Positions 1 to 8,455 of a stretch of 22,865 nt of DNA are shown here, in pieces. Position 1 is the first letter of the stretch, and each line of letters opens with the position of its first letter. Position numbers and translations under genes: made by a program. Below the pieces are notes generated by a model, which did not search any database, was not told the origin of the DNA, and worked only from the letters and a program-made list of their open reading frames with translations. The stretch comes from Pseudomonadota bacterium (GTDB taxonomy: Bacteria > Pseudomonadota > Gammaproteobacteria > Acidiferrobacterales > UBA6901): the NCBI GenBank assembly GCA_021785795.1, contig JAJYEK010000029.1, forward strand, positions 1 to 22,865, in the 5' to 3' direction.

Positions 1-2
1 TG

Positions 3-464
3 ATGATGCAAGGCGGCATGTTCGTCGCGGCCGAGTCTTTTGCCGCGGAGCTTTGCGCCGGTCTGTTCACCCATTATAAGCGGGAAGAAGACGCGACGAT
101 GGAGCAGGGGAAGCTCGACGAGGAGCTGGCGAGAATGAGCGAAATCGTCGAGCGCCTTTCACCAAATTCGATGCTGCTCTGCAACGAATCATTCGCCGCC
201 ACCAACGATCGCGAAGGGTCGGAAATCGCGAGACAGATCGTTCGCGCCTTGCTGGAAAGCCGCGTCAAGATCTTCTTTGTGACGCATCTTTATGAATTCG
301 CGCACGACCTGTTTGACACGAAAACGCCGGACGCCCTTTTCTTGCGCGCCGAAAGACGGGCCGACGGGGCGCGAACCTTCAGGCTCGTCGAGGGCGAACC
401 ATTGGAGACTAGTTATGGCGAAGACTTGTACCGGGAGATATTCCCGATCGAAACAGAGAGTTGA
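3..464 (+). CDS. MutS-like ATPase, C-terminal part (5' end outside window)
   Basis: The frame is already open at the left edge, so this is the last ~150 residues of a longer protein and the first ATG is not the true start. It matches the ATPase domain of MutS-related proteins. The segment MMQGGMFVAAESFAAELC normally follows the Walker A helix, FTHYKREEDATMEQGKLDEE follows that, the Walker B/D-loop region is SMLLCNESFAATNDREGSEI, and the H-loop is FFVTHLYEFAHD. The Walker A motif itself must lie upstream. The Walker B reads LLCNES, with Asn where many MutS proteins have Asp; I believe this is usual for this subgroup. The family couples ATP binding to DNA-structure recognition. No mismatch-binding domain is visible here, so a role in mismatch repair is not shown. 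It lies directly upstream of two dynamin-like genes on the same strand. Confidence 0.85.
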   Translation: MMQGGMFVAAESFAAELCAGLFTHYKREEDATMEQGKLDEELARMSEIVERLSPNSMLLCNESFAATNDREGSEIARQIVRALLESRVKIFFVTHLYEFAHDLFDTKTPDALFLRAERRADGARTFRLVEGEPLETSYGEDLYREIFPIETES

Positions 465-471
465 GCTCGGG

Positions 472-576
472 ATGACTTTCAAACCGATCGGCACCATGGC
501 CGAGGCTATCGAAACCGATCGCGATGCTACCGCCGCGGCATTCGGCGCGCCCGCGCGGGTTCGGACGGCGCCATGA
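472..576 (+). CDS. possible 34-codon ORF coupled to the first dynamin-like gene
   Basis: A short ATG frame (MTFKPIGTMAEAIE...) begins 8 nt after the MutS-like stop. It ends with a TGA that overlaps the ATG of the next gene (ATGA, 573-576). Without it there would be a 108-nt gap in an otherwise tight gene series, and the downstream GTPase has no clear ribosome binding site of its own. The sequence is not recognised, and a chance frame is quite possible. If real, it would couple translation of the GTPase to upstream ribosomes. Confidence 0.3.
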   Translation: MTFKPIGTMAEAIETDRDATAAAFGAPARVRTAP

Positions 577-2396
577 CGACGGTCGAGACGGCGCCCAGCC
601 CGCAGGCCTTGCTGGGCGAGCTGGCGCTGTGTCTGGCGGCTGTAAACGGGCAACCGGGACTGGTGGAGCAACCATGGCGCGAGGTGCAGGAGAAGATCGC
701 CGCGCAGACCTTCAATCTGGTGGTGGCGGGCCAGTTCAAGCGCGGCAAGAGCAGCGTCATCAATGCGCTCCTCGGCGGTGAGTTGTTGCCCGTGGGCGTG
801 GTGCCGCTGACCTCGGTGGTCACGATCCTGTCCGCGGGTGACGCGACGCGGGTCGAGGTGGTGTTCGAAGATGGCCACGCTGAAACGGTGGCGGCGGAGC
901 GTCTGGGAGAGTACGTGACGGAGAAGGACAATCCGAGGAACGCCAAGGCGGTGCGCGAGGTGCATATCTACCATCCGTCGCCGTGGCTCCACGGCGGCGT
1001 GCGGCTCATCGACACGCCGGGCATCGGCTCGGTATACCGGCACAACACCGACGTGGCGTACGGTTTCGTGCCCAAGGCCGACGCCGTGTTGCTAGTGCTC
1101 TCAGTGGATCAGCCGCTTAGTCAGGCCGAGCACGATTTCCTGAAGGAGATCGCCGGTTACGCCGCGCGCGTCTTCGTGCTGCTCAACAAGACCGATCTGC
1201 TGTCGAGCGACGAGCGGCAGGAATCGCTACAGTTTACCGTCGGCGTGCTCGCCGAACTGCTGGACGGAACGGTCCGGCTGTTTCCGGTGTCCGCACGCGA
1301 GGCGCTGTTGGGCGCGACTTCCGGCGCGGCCGAACGGTTCCAGCACAGCGGTTTTCCGGAATTCACGCATGCACTCGAAAAGTTCCTGATGGAGGAGAAG
1401 GGCACGGCGCTCGCCGGCTCGGTAGCGCGCAATCTCGCGCGTCTGGTGGCGCAGGCGCGGTTCAACGTCGAGCTTGAGTGTGAGTCGCTGGCGACACCGC
1501 TCGGTGAGCTGCGGCGCAAGCTGGAACGCTTCGAGGACAAGAAGCAGGAGGCGCTGCGCGCGCGGCAGGACTATGTCGTCTTGGTCGAGAGTGAGGGCCG
1601 GCGGCTGCTGCGCGAAACCGTGGAACCGGATCTCGAGGCATTCCAACAGCAACTCGCGCGGCAGGTCGGCGACAAGCTCGAGCGTCACCTCCCGGAACAG
1701 CGTGGCCTGTCGACCCGGCGGCTGCACGAGACGCTCGAACAGCTGGTGGTCGAGGAGATCAAGGTGGGTTACGAGGACTGGCACGCCACGGAGGACGACA
1801 AGATCGCCCATGCCTTCGATGCGCTGTGTCGGCGGTTCACGAACGGGATCAACGCGACGGTCGATGAGCTCCTGCGCTTTGCGGCCGACCTCTTTGCGGT
1901 TCCCTTCAATCCGGTTCCGGCGGAATCGCTGTGGCGATCCAAATCTGGTTTTTATTATAAGTTCTGGACCGAGCCGCCGAGTATCGAAATCCTGGTGTCG
2001 TCGGCGGTGCTATCGCTGCCACGGTTTCTTGGCGAACGCCTGGTGTGCCGCCGGATCGAACGTCGCGTCGCCGAACTCATCGAGATCCACGCCGGCCGGT
2101 TGCGGTACGACTATTCCCGGCGGCTCGAGCGCGGCGCACGGGAGTTTCAGGCGCTGATCGTCGAGAAAATCGATGCCGCGATCGTCGGCATCGAGGCCGC
2201 CGTGCGCAAGGGCCTGGACGTCGGACGCGACACGGAGCGCGAAGCCAAGGCGCGCCGCGAACAACTGTTCGCTGCCCAGCGGACGCTCGACGAAGTAGGA
2301 TCCAGGGTCGCGCGCGTCCTGGCCGCGGTGTCGGGGGCGTCCGGCCTTGCGAAATCTGGGGGTGTCGGAAGTGATCCGGCCCGACCGGGGTCATGA
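573..2396 (+). CDS. dynamin-like GTPase (bacterial dynamin-like protein 1)
   Basis: This 607-residue large GTPase carries a dynamin-type G domain. G1 is GQFKRGKSS (residues 53-61), the switch I threonine lies in VPLTSVVT (about 77-84), G3 is DTPG (147-150) and G4 is NKTD (205-208). Long charged helical segments follow (about 280-400). A more hydrophobic stretch around 465-495 (IEILVSSAVLSLPRFLGERL) could be a membrane-contacting paddle. C-terminal helices rich in Arg and Glu complete the protein. Bacterial dynamin-like proteins bind and remodel membranes and often work as side-by-side pairs. Here the partner starts 9 nt after this stop. The start is taken at the ATG overlapping the small upstream frame. 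The specific job (membrane repair, vesicle release or phage stress response) cannot be read from the sequence. Confidence 0.9.
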   Translation: MTTVETAPSPQALLGELALCLAAVNGQPGLVEQPWREVQEKIAAQTFNLVVAGQFKRGKSSVINALLGGELLPVGVVPLTSVVTILSAGDATRVEVVFEDGHAETVAAERLGEYVTEKDNPRNAKAVREVHIYHPSPWLHGGVRLIDTPGIGSVYRHNTDVAYGFVPKADAVLLVLSVDQPLSQAEHDFLKEIAGYAARVFVLLNKTDLLSSDERQESLQFTVGVLAELLDGTVRLFPVSAREALLGATSGAAERFQHSGFPEFTHALEKFLMEEKGTALAGSVARNLARLVAQARFNVELECESLATPLGELRRKLERFEDKKQEALRARQDYVVLVESEGRRLLRETVEPDLEAFQQQLARQVGDKLERHLPEQRGLSTRRLHETLEQLVVEEIKVGYEDWHATEDDKIAHAFDALCRRFTNGINATVDELLRFAADLFAVPFNPVPAESLWRSKSGFYYKFWTEPPSIEILVSSAVLSLPRFLGERLVCRRIERRVAELIEIHAGRLRYDYSRRLERGAREFQALIVEKIDAAIVGIEAAVRKGLDVGRDTEREAKARREQLFAAQRTLDEVGSRVARVLAAVSGASGLAKSGGVGSDPARPGS

Positions 2397-2405
2397 GGGG
2401 CATCG

Positions 2406-4433
2406 ATGAGCGGGCTCGGTGAACTCCACAAGCGCAAACTGCTTTTGACCTTCGCGCATATCGACAGCCTGTTGGCGGAGGCGCTGCGTGACCTCGATCC
2501 GGGCCCGGTGCAATCGCCGTTTTCCCGGATCGTCCCTGATGCCGAGCCGGTGCAGCAGCAGGTGATCATGGACTATGCGGCGCGCTTGCGCAGCCGCATG
2601 CGCACAATGCTCGAACGCCTTCAGATTGCGCCGCAGGAACGTCAAGTGAGCGCCATCTGGTCGGCGCGCACCGCCGTTACGATGGCGGAAGTGGCGCTGG
2701 ATGAGCTGAGGCCGCAAGGCCTGCGCGGGTACGGCGAACTGTCCGTGGAGGGCGCGGACCAGGTGAACGGCATGATCGCCGAACTTTATGAACTCCTCAG
2801 TAGCATGAATGCGTACCTCGCCGCGGGGACGTCGCACGACCTGCGCGCGCGTTTGGAGCGTATCGATCAATCTGCTCCCGACATACGGTTGCTGCGGGAG
2901 CTTGAACGCGTCATTACCACGCGTGGTCTGGTGCCGTTGCGGCCAACCCTGGACATACTGGTCAAGCGGTTGGAGTCGCGCGTCCTGGAGGTCGTCCTGT
3001 TCGGCCGGGTCAACAGTGGGTAGTCCTCCCTGTTGAATTACTTGTTGGGGACCGAGGTATTGCCGGTGGGCGTCACGCCAATTACCGCCGTGCCGACGCG
3101 CATCCGTGCCGGTTCGGGACCGATAGCGCGGATTTGGTTTGCCGAGGCGGCGCCGGAGACGGTCGAGCCGGCGCGGCTAGCCGAATTCGTCACCGAACAG
3201 GAGAATCCGTCGAACGCGAAGCGCGTGACTCGCATTGAAATGGAACTCGTCTCACCGGTGCTGGACGAGGGCGTCGTTTTTGTGGATACGCCCGGGTTCG
3301 GGTCGCTCGCCGCCGCTTGCGCCGCCGCGTCCCTAGCGTACCTGCCGCGTTGCGATCTGGGTCTCGTGCTGGTGGATGCCGCCTCCGCCCTTGCTCCGGA
3401 TGATGTCGCGTTAGTTGACGCCCTGCATCGTGCCGGCGCGGGCGTCATGGCGCTGCTCACCAAGGCCAACTTGCTGCTTCCGCCGGACCGCGAACGAACC
3501 ATGCAGTACATCTGGCAACAACTCGCTGCCACGCTCGGCATGGAGGTCTCCGTCCACGTCGTCAGCGTCCGGGGCACCGAGGCCGCGCTGTGCGATCGCT
3601 GGGCCGCGGACGCGCTGCGACCGGCGTTGCGCGATCGGCAACACCTTGCCGACCTGTCGCGCGGCCGCAAGATCGAGACGCTGCGCCGGACCGCAGTCGC
3701 GGTACTCGAGCGGCGGTTATCGGTGACATTGAAACCGTCACCGGATGGCGAAGCCCGGAAATGGCGCAAGGCCGATCACCGGCTGGACGCGGCGCTGGTA
3801 CGGCTCGGCCTGGCCGAAGGCGCGGGACTGGACGATTCGAATCGGGTCAAGGGCGGAATCAAGGACGTGCTCGATGAGGTGGCTAACCATGCGGCGGCGC
3901 AATGGTACGATCGCCGTACGCCGACGCTGGATGTCAGTGAATGGTTGCGCGCCGCCGTCGACCAGAGCGCCGTGCGGAGCGCCTCCCTATTGTTTCAGAA
4001 CCTGCTGTGGCTTCGGACCGAACTGATCGTGGCGCTGAACGAGGCCTGTGCGCGGGTCCATTTGAGCCCGATGGAGGCGGATGCCATCCGACCGCCAGCC
4101 GGGTTACCGGTATTGAGCAGCCAGACCCTGGCGCCGCCGGTCCTCTTGAACCGCCCCGTGCTCAGAATTCCGGGACTGAAGATATGGAATAGAAACGCCC
4201 GCCGGCAATTGGAGGCGCAGGCGGGGGCGCAGATCGGTTCGATTTTCGGACAATACGCGCGCCAGTTGACCGAGTGGCGCCGGCAGATGCTCACCGACAT
4301 GCGGCGCGATTTCATCGCCGGCAGCGAATCCATCCGCGCACATGTTGGAACGATGGGCAGCCCGGTAGCCGATGTCGAGGACTGGAGGCGCGATATCGAG
4401 GCACTGTCGCGTTATGACCGATCGGAAGGATAA
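2406..4433 (+). pseudogene. second dynamin-like GTPase interrupted by an amber codon at the Walker A lysine
   Basis: A single frame runs from ATG 2406 (good ribosome binding site GAGGGG, 5 nt spacing) to TGA 4433, broken only by TAG at 3021-3023 (codon 206). The reading around the stop is VVLFGRVNSG-stop-SSLLNYLLG. It aligns with VVAGQFKRGKSSVINALLG of the upstream paralogue, so the stop replaces the lysine that binds GTP phosphates. After the stop the frame continues cleanly for over 460 codons, with VGVTPITAVPTRI (switch I), VDTPGFGSL (G3) and LLTKANLL (G4-like). An N-terminal helical region of ~195 residues precedes the G domain, unlike the upstream gene. One A-to-T change (AAG to TAG) explains the break. 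As read, the product is a 205-residue fragment with no G domain. A TTG at 3033 could start the rest, but would leave out the P-loop. Possible causes are recent inactivation, a base-call error or readthrough. Confidence 0.85.
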
Positions 4434-4589
4434 CGGCCTCCCGCCAAGGGGCGCGGATTGAGTCTGGCGACGTCACCGATGGGACGGGGGATTCCATAAA
4501 ATATAGGTATTGCGCTGCTCGCTGGACCGCACACGTAGGGACGGCCCTATTTAAAGTGGCGCTGTGACAAACACGCACTGAAGGCAGAC
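4434..4589. other. intergenic region after the dynamin pair
   Basis: I see no gene here. A weak purine-rich stretch (GAAGG) lies before the ATG at 4590. No clear U-tract terminator follows the dynamin pair. This is where the clean operon gives way to the decayed zone. Confidence 0.4.
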
Positions 4590-4909
4590 ATGACAATTCA
4601 GGATGACTGGCGGCGGGTATCGTTCGTCGAGGTGCGACGTGACAAACCGCCGGCGCCGGACTTCTGTCTGACAAACTTGCCGGCCGGCAGCGTTGGCGTC
4701 GTGGCCGCTCCCGCGGGCATCGGCAAGACGTCGTTGCTGATGCAGCTTGGCGCCGCGGTGGGGCTGGCATGCCGGTGGACGGTAATCTGCCGCCGGCGCC
4801 GGCGACCATGGGGCGGGTGGTGTTCCTCGCGACCGAGGATCCACCGGCGATTATGCGTAACCTAAGGAGACGAAGCGCGCCGCCTGAGGCGGGGCGCCTG
4901 TCTTCATGA
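4590..4909 (+). pseudogene. RepA-like RecA-fold ATPase, N-terminal fragment, frameshifted
   Basis: The first frame gives MTIQDDWRRVSFVEVRRDKP, then DFCLTNLPAGSVGVVAAPAG and IGKTSLLMQLGAAVGLA. This is the N-terminus and Walker A (APAGIGKTS) of the plasmid RepA/AAA_25-type helicase family. Near 4769 the homology moves to another frame: MPVDGNLPPAPATMGRVVFL then ATEDPPAIMRNLRRR, which is the familiar second strand with its acidic ED motif. That frame stops at 4907-4909. A full member has roughly 270 or more residues, so this is a truncated and frameshifted remnant. It suggests that plasmid or phage replication genes once sat here. The 260 bases that follow hold no recognisable continuation. Confidence 0.7.
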
Positions 4910-5170
4910 ACTCGGAGAGCACGCAAGCGGTCAGTGGCTGGGGCGGCACACGGCAAAGGAGAATCCTCGTGACCCCCTATGCGACACGCCTTCCCGGCTC
5001 GGTCCGCGACGTTAGTCCGAGGCAGCTCCCGACGAATCACGACCCTGATGGCGGGTGTTCGCACTCGATCCACGAATATCAGAGTGATCAACCGTGGCGA
5101 CTCGCTGCCCCGGCTACTGACTGCTTGAGCCTAGCGGAGCAGGAAACGTGAGACAAGACCGAAAACACGA

Positions 5171-5899
5171 TCACTTGACAGGTTGTTCCATATCAGGGGG
5201 AAGAAGATTAAGATGTCCTTGCCGGAGCGTGATTTCGGTGTCGACGCAAAGCAGTGACGCTTGGAGTATCAAGTCACGCCAATATCGTCTTTGAGACATC
5301 AGGCGGGTGCATTCCACGATCCAGCCCAGCCGGCCGCGCGCGGCGCGTATGATCTGGCGCTCCTGATTCGGAGGGATGGGCGGTATCCGGTAGTCCGCGC
5401 AATAATCCCGGAACAGCTCTTGCAGCCGTCGCGTCGAGGCCGACGGCATCGGCAATGAGAACGTACCCAAATTCCTATGCCGCAGGCGTTGCCCGTCGAT
5501 CTCCTTGTCGACATCGACGGCCAGCAGCACGCCAGCGATGCCGCCCCGCAGTCGGCGCAGAAATCCGATCATCGCTGTGCTGACATCGGTCACGTGGTCT
5601 AGGAGCAGGACGCCCTCGTTGGCGTCGGCGGCCATTCTCAGCCGCGCCCGTGCTTTCCGTCTCGGCATATTGGCCGTATCCACGTAAGGATACGCGCGGG
5701 CGAACACGCGCGTAATGTCATCGAGATGTGCGGTGGCGGTCGACAGCGCGCACGGAATTCCGGCGCGCGCGAAGCGCGTATGCAGTTTGCCGAGCAATGT
5801 GGATTTACCGCTGCCGCGTGGCCCGTACAGAACGAGATGTTCGCCGCGTTGCAGGCGCGTCATCATCTCGGTCTCGAAATGTTTCCCGGACAATGGCAT
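5171..5899 (-). CDS. orphan P-loop AAA-type ATPase (242 aa)
   Basis: This is an intact minus-strand gene. Walker A is GPRGSGKST (residues 26-34) and Walker B is GVLLLDHV (96-103, Asp101). A strand (GVLLAVDV) and an Arg-rich segment (SASTRRLQELFRDY) in the usual sensor region follow. The layout resembles small ORC/TniB-like ATPases that act on DNA-bound partners. No DNA-binding or nuclease domain is attached. The N-terminal Gly-Lys-His-Phe-Glu segment just before the P-loop is typical of ATPases annotated only as AAA family. The ATG at 5899 is used, with a weak ribosome binding site (GAGCGGA). There is no partner gene on either side: the RepA-like fragment downstream faces it and about 600 bases upstream look empty. 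Function unknown. Confidence 0.75.
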   Translation of the reverse strand: MPLSGKHFETEMMTRLQRGEHLVLYGPRGSGKSTLLGKLHTRFARAGIPCALSTATAHLDDITRVFARAYPYVDTANMPRRKARARLRMAADANEGVLLLDHVTDVSTAMIGFLRRLRGGIAGVLLAVDVDKEIDGQRLRHRNLGTFSLPMPSASTRRLQELFRDYCADYRIPPIPPNQERQIIRAARGRLGWIVECTRLMSQRRYWRDLILQASLLCVDTEITLRQGHLNLLPPDMEQPVK

Positions 5900-6493
5900 C
5901 GTCCGCTCAGCTGAGTGTCATGGCCGGCAGCACGGGCGTAATGACCAAGTTCGGTTATCTGGCATGGTGCCTTGCCTTTGCCGGCAAAAACATGTGCGCC
6001 GTGTCCGACGGGGAGACCACGAAAGGGTTTTGCCCCCGGTGATACCCCGGGCAAACAAAGCCGCTACGTGCTGAACGGCGAGCTGGGCGTGGCATGTCTG
6101 CATTCTCATAGCGCAGACTCCTGGCCGGAATGTGTTCGACTATCCGGGCGGGAACGGTGGCGAGCGATGCGCGGGGAGGGTGACAACCGGATCGATGCCG
6201 CCGCGTCCGTGACCGGGACGAGCAGGCATCATCAGCCTTGGCGGCGGTTATTTGGAGGAATGCCATCTCCAACAGCGTCCCTAATGTTAATCCTGGCGAT
6301 CGCAGCAGGCAACTTTCCTTGGAAGGCGCGGTGGGTGTCCATCGTGGAAATACAAGTCATGCTACCTGACATATAAAACCCATGGTGACTCTGTTGTCAT
6401 CGGATGCCGGACTCGGGCCAGACCCAGGCGAGTCCACCCCAAAGGGGTCATCCCGCGAATCGGGCAGGCTCTACAGACGGCGCATTGAGCACA
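5900..6493. other. about 600 bases without a supported gene
   Basis: Several overlapping frames exist on both strands, none with recognisable similarity. A short frame at 5941-6042 (MTKFGYLAWCLAFAGKNMC...) has a hydrophobic start like a secretion signal, but only 33 codons. A hairpin overlaps its end. I treat the region as decayed or intergenic DNA. Confidence 0.4.
6029..6055. repeat. hairpin-forming inverted repeat
   Basis: TTTGCCC at 6029-6035 pairs with GGGCAAA at 6049-6055, and the loop can extend the stem through GGT/ACC. Neither strand has a U-tract after the stem, so it is not a typical intrinsic terminator. Confidence 0.5.
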
Positions 6494-6544
6494 ATGAGAA
6501 CGCGGTGCGCGTTTGGGCCCACGCGGTGCCCTTGTCCGATATTT
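6494..6544. repeat. dispersed repeat, copy 1 (other copy at 18780-18819)
   Basis: ATGAGAACGCGG, then 10-11 extra bases, then a stretch that shares CCCACGCGGTG and TGTCCGATAT with 18780-18819. This copy lies just before the IS110 remnant. The other lies beside a transposase 3' end. It is probably a piece of a mobile element, but I cannot name the element. Confidence 0.55.
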
Positions 6545-6647
6545 TAGTCATCATGGAACGACCGGCCCCCGATTCGCAGACCGTGGGTTATGCTGCGGAT
6601 CGGGGAACGAACCGTGGCACAGAGCCACATACGAATGGAGGCCGGCG

Positions 6648-7240
6648 CTGAACAACGTACGATTTATCGGATTGGATGTCCATGCGGAAACAATCGCGGT
6701 AGCGGTGGCGGAGACGGGAGGCGAAGTGCGCGCCCTCGGCGTGATCCCCAACCGCCCGGAGTCGGTGAATAGGCTCGTGAAGAAGCTGGGGCAACCCGAG
6801 CAGTTGCGGGTCTGCTACGAGGCCGGCCCCCACGGGCTATGTGCTGTACTGGCAGCTCATGAAGCTCGGCGTGCACTGCGCGGTGGTCGCACCCACCTTG
6901 GTGCCGGTCAAGAGCGGGGACCGAGTCAAGACCGATCGGCGCGATGCCGAGAAACTCGCGCGATGCTACCGGGGCGGGGATCTCACGCCCGTGTGGGTGC
7001 CCGATGCCGCCCACGAGGCCTTGCGGGATCTCGTGCGCGCGCGGTTGGCGGCGAAGCGCGATGAGTTGCGCGCGCGGCATCGGCTGTCGAAGTTCCTGCT
7101 GCGCCAGGGGAGGCGGTGCTCCGAGGGCATAACCGCCTGGACGGGCAAGTACATGGCTTGGGTCAAGCAGCAGCACTTCACGCATCCCGCTCAAGAGGCG
7201 ACCTTCCTCGACTACCTGCACGAGGTCGAGCACATGGCCG
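6648..7240 (+). pseudogene. IS110-family transposase, N-terminal part, frameshifted
   Basis: The N-terminal RuvC-like DEDD domain is clear: RFIGLDVHAETIAVAVAE, RVCYEAGP, then after a frame change VLYWQLMKLGVHCAVVAPTL, KSGDRVKTDRRDAEKLARCY and HPAQEATFLDYLHEVEHMA. The frame change falls at a run of five C (6827-6831). Removing one C restores the usual GPTGYVLYWQL. Similarity ends near 7240, before the C-terminal domain that carries the catalytic serine in this family, so the element cannot move on its own. No ATG opens the frame; CTG 6648 is at the expected place. IS110 elements lack classic terminal inverted repeats and I found none. Confidence 0.85.
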
Positions 7241-7475
7241 ATTGGGACCAGGACGACCCGAGCCATATGTTCAAGTGGACTTTCGCGCTTGGGGTGCCTG
7301 CTGCTCCTGCAATTGTTTTCCGTCTCGGTCCCCGCCTTGTTCATTGGCTCATTGCTCTAGGCCTTACGCGGAGGGTTTAGTCGTAAAAAAATGAAAACAC
7401 GCGAGTCCATCTCAATGCCGGGTGCGGGTCGATTGTTCGCGTCGGTCGAATCGGAGAGCAGCCGCTCAGCGCAAT

Positions 7476-7764
7476 ATCGGCGGCGGCATCGGCTATTTCG
7501 ATTACTGGGGCGACGCCGATATATTGAAGTACGGCATGGGCGGCATGCCGAGCGCCATGGGCAATACCAGCGGCAGCCCGGATACGCGAGGGTGGATCGT
7601 CGAAGGGGATTGGCTGCCGCTTCCAAAACCAGCAGAACTTGAAGTTCGGATTGCGCTACACCGCGTACACCAAGTTCAACGGTGCCGCCGACAACTACAA
7701 TGGCTTCGGACGAAACGCATCCGACCATAACGAATGGTTCGCCTACCCGTGGCTGCTGTATTGA
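7476..7764 (+). pseudogene. C-terminal fragment of an outer-membrane beta-barrel protein, frameshifted
   Basis: One frame reads GGGIGYFDYWGDADILKYGM, GGMPSAMGNTSGSPDTRGW and IVEGDWLPL. Near 7620 the homology moves to the next frame, which reads FQNQQNLKFGLRYTAYTKFN, GAADNYNGFGRNASDHNEW and FAYPWLLY before a stop. Skipping one C at about 7620 joins them. Alternating aromatic and polar residues and a terminal strand ending in an aromatic residue are typical of a Gram-negative outer-membrane barrel. The form resembles porin-like proteins found next to multihaem cytochromes. The N-terminal part is missing. Near 7267-7345 a signal-like stretch can be read only by changing frame, which is too weak to call. 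Confidence 0.55.
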
Positions 7765-7814
7765 GGCGACCCCGTGGCGCGCGAACCTGACCAATCCAAA
7801 GAGGAGTATGCGAC

Positions 7815-8006
7815 ATGAAGTTAACGAGCATGGGTCTCGGGTTCCGTAAATCAACGATGTCGAAGTTGATCGGTATCGCCCTGGCCGTGGTGCTGGCGGT
7901 CGGCACCGCGACAGCCTGGGCCGCAGATGCCGATGAGACGTCGGGCGGATACGGTCCGGGTTACGGCATGATGGGTGGATACGGTGGCTATATAGCAGCC
8001 TGTTAA
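7815..8006 (+). CDS. small secreted Gly/Tyr/Met-rich protein
   Basis: This 63-residue protein has a good ribosome binding site (GAGGAG before the ATG). A signal peptide (KLIGIALAVVLAVGTATAWA) ends in an Ala-x-Ala cleavage site, so the product should reach the periplasm. The mature part is only ADADETSGGYGPGYGMMGGY followed by a few residues. Related Gly-Tyr-Met proteins, as far as I recall, are usually longer, so the tail GGYIAAC may be a truncation. The repeat-like GYGP/GYGMMGGYGGY composition could suggest metal binding or disorder, but no function can be assigned. It precedes the SHOCT membrane protein on the same strand. Confidence 0.6.
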   Translation: MKLTSMGLGFRKSTMSKLIGIALAVVLAVGTATAWAADADETSGGYGPGYGMMGGYGGYIAAC

Positions 8007-8138
8007 GGTTTCGGCCGCTCGCGGGAAATCCCGCCGCGGTGGAGCTTCGCCTCCAAGGACTTGGCGGCGTCGAAACGCGGGTGTTACGCTGGCAACTCAG
8101 ATGAAGGACAACTTGAACGATGGCAAAGGGCATTCGAC

Positions 8139-8393
8139 ATGGGCAACTGGGGTTGGAACCACATGGGTAGCGGCGGGGGGTGGGGCATGGGCTTTGGCGG
8201 CGGTCTTTTCATGATTTTGTTCTGGGTCGTGATCATCGCGGCGGTCGTGGTCCTGGCGAGATGGCTGTTCGGCGGCTCGTCGCGCATCGATCTGCCGCGC
8301 GGCAAATCCGCGCTCGATATCCTCAAGGAACGCTACGCGCGCGGCGAGATCGGCAAAGAGGAGTTCGAGTCGAAGAAGCGCGATCTTGAATAA
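8139..8393 (+). CDS. SHOCT-domain single-pass membrane protein
   Basis: The ATG at 8139 is preferred over the longer frame from 8061 because AAGGG lies just upstream and the extra residues look like random coding. The 84-residue product has a Trp/Gly/Met-rich N-terminus ([20 protein letters not shown]). A transmembrane helix follows ([22 protein letters not shown]). The C-terminal SHOCT motif is [25 protein letters not shown] domains are short helical modules at the end of many membrane or enzyme proteins and probably act in oligomerisation. Such small proteins often sit near copper or other envelope-stress genes, but no such gene is seen here. Confidence 0.85.
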   Translation: MGNWGWNHMGSGGGWGMGFGGGLFMILFWVVIIAAVVVLARWLFGGSSRIDLPRGKSALDILKERYARGEIGKEEFESKKRDLE

Positions 8394-8455
8394 GCGCAGG
8401 CATTGAAAACGGAAAAGACGTCCGTCATTTTGCAGGACGGTACGGAGGCGGACCT

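Noticed and set aside
189..1043. 284-codon minus-strand frame over the MutS and dynamin genes
   Set aside because: Antisense shadow in GC-rich coding DNA; the sequence is Arg/His-rich and unlike any family.
3021..3023. Pyrrolysine or other recoding at the TAG
   Set aside because: No supporting element or tRNA is visible, and a P-loop needs a normal lysine; kept only as a remote option in the finding.
4906..5151. 81-codon frame after the RepA-like fragment
   Set aside because: No motif, atypical composition and no ribosome binding site; starts inside the end of the shifted fragment.
7267..7345. Signal peptide of an outer-membrane protein
   Set aside because: A signal-like stretch can be read only by adding a frame change in a four-G run and it soon hits a stop; too weak.
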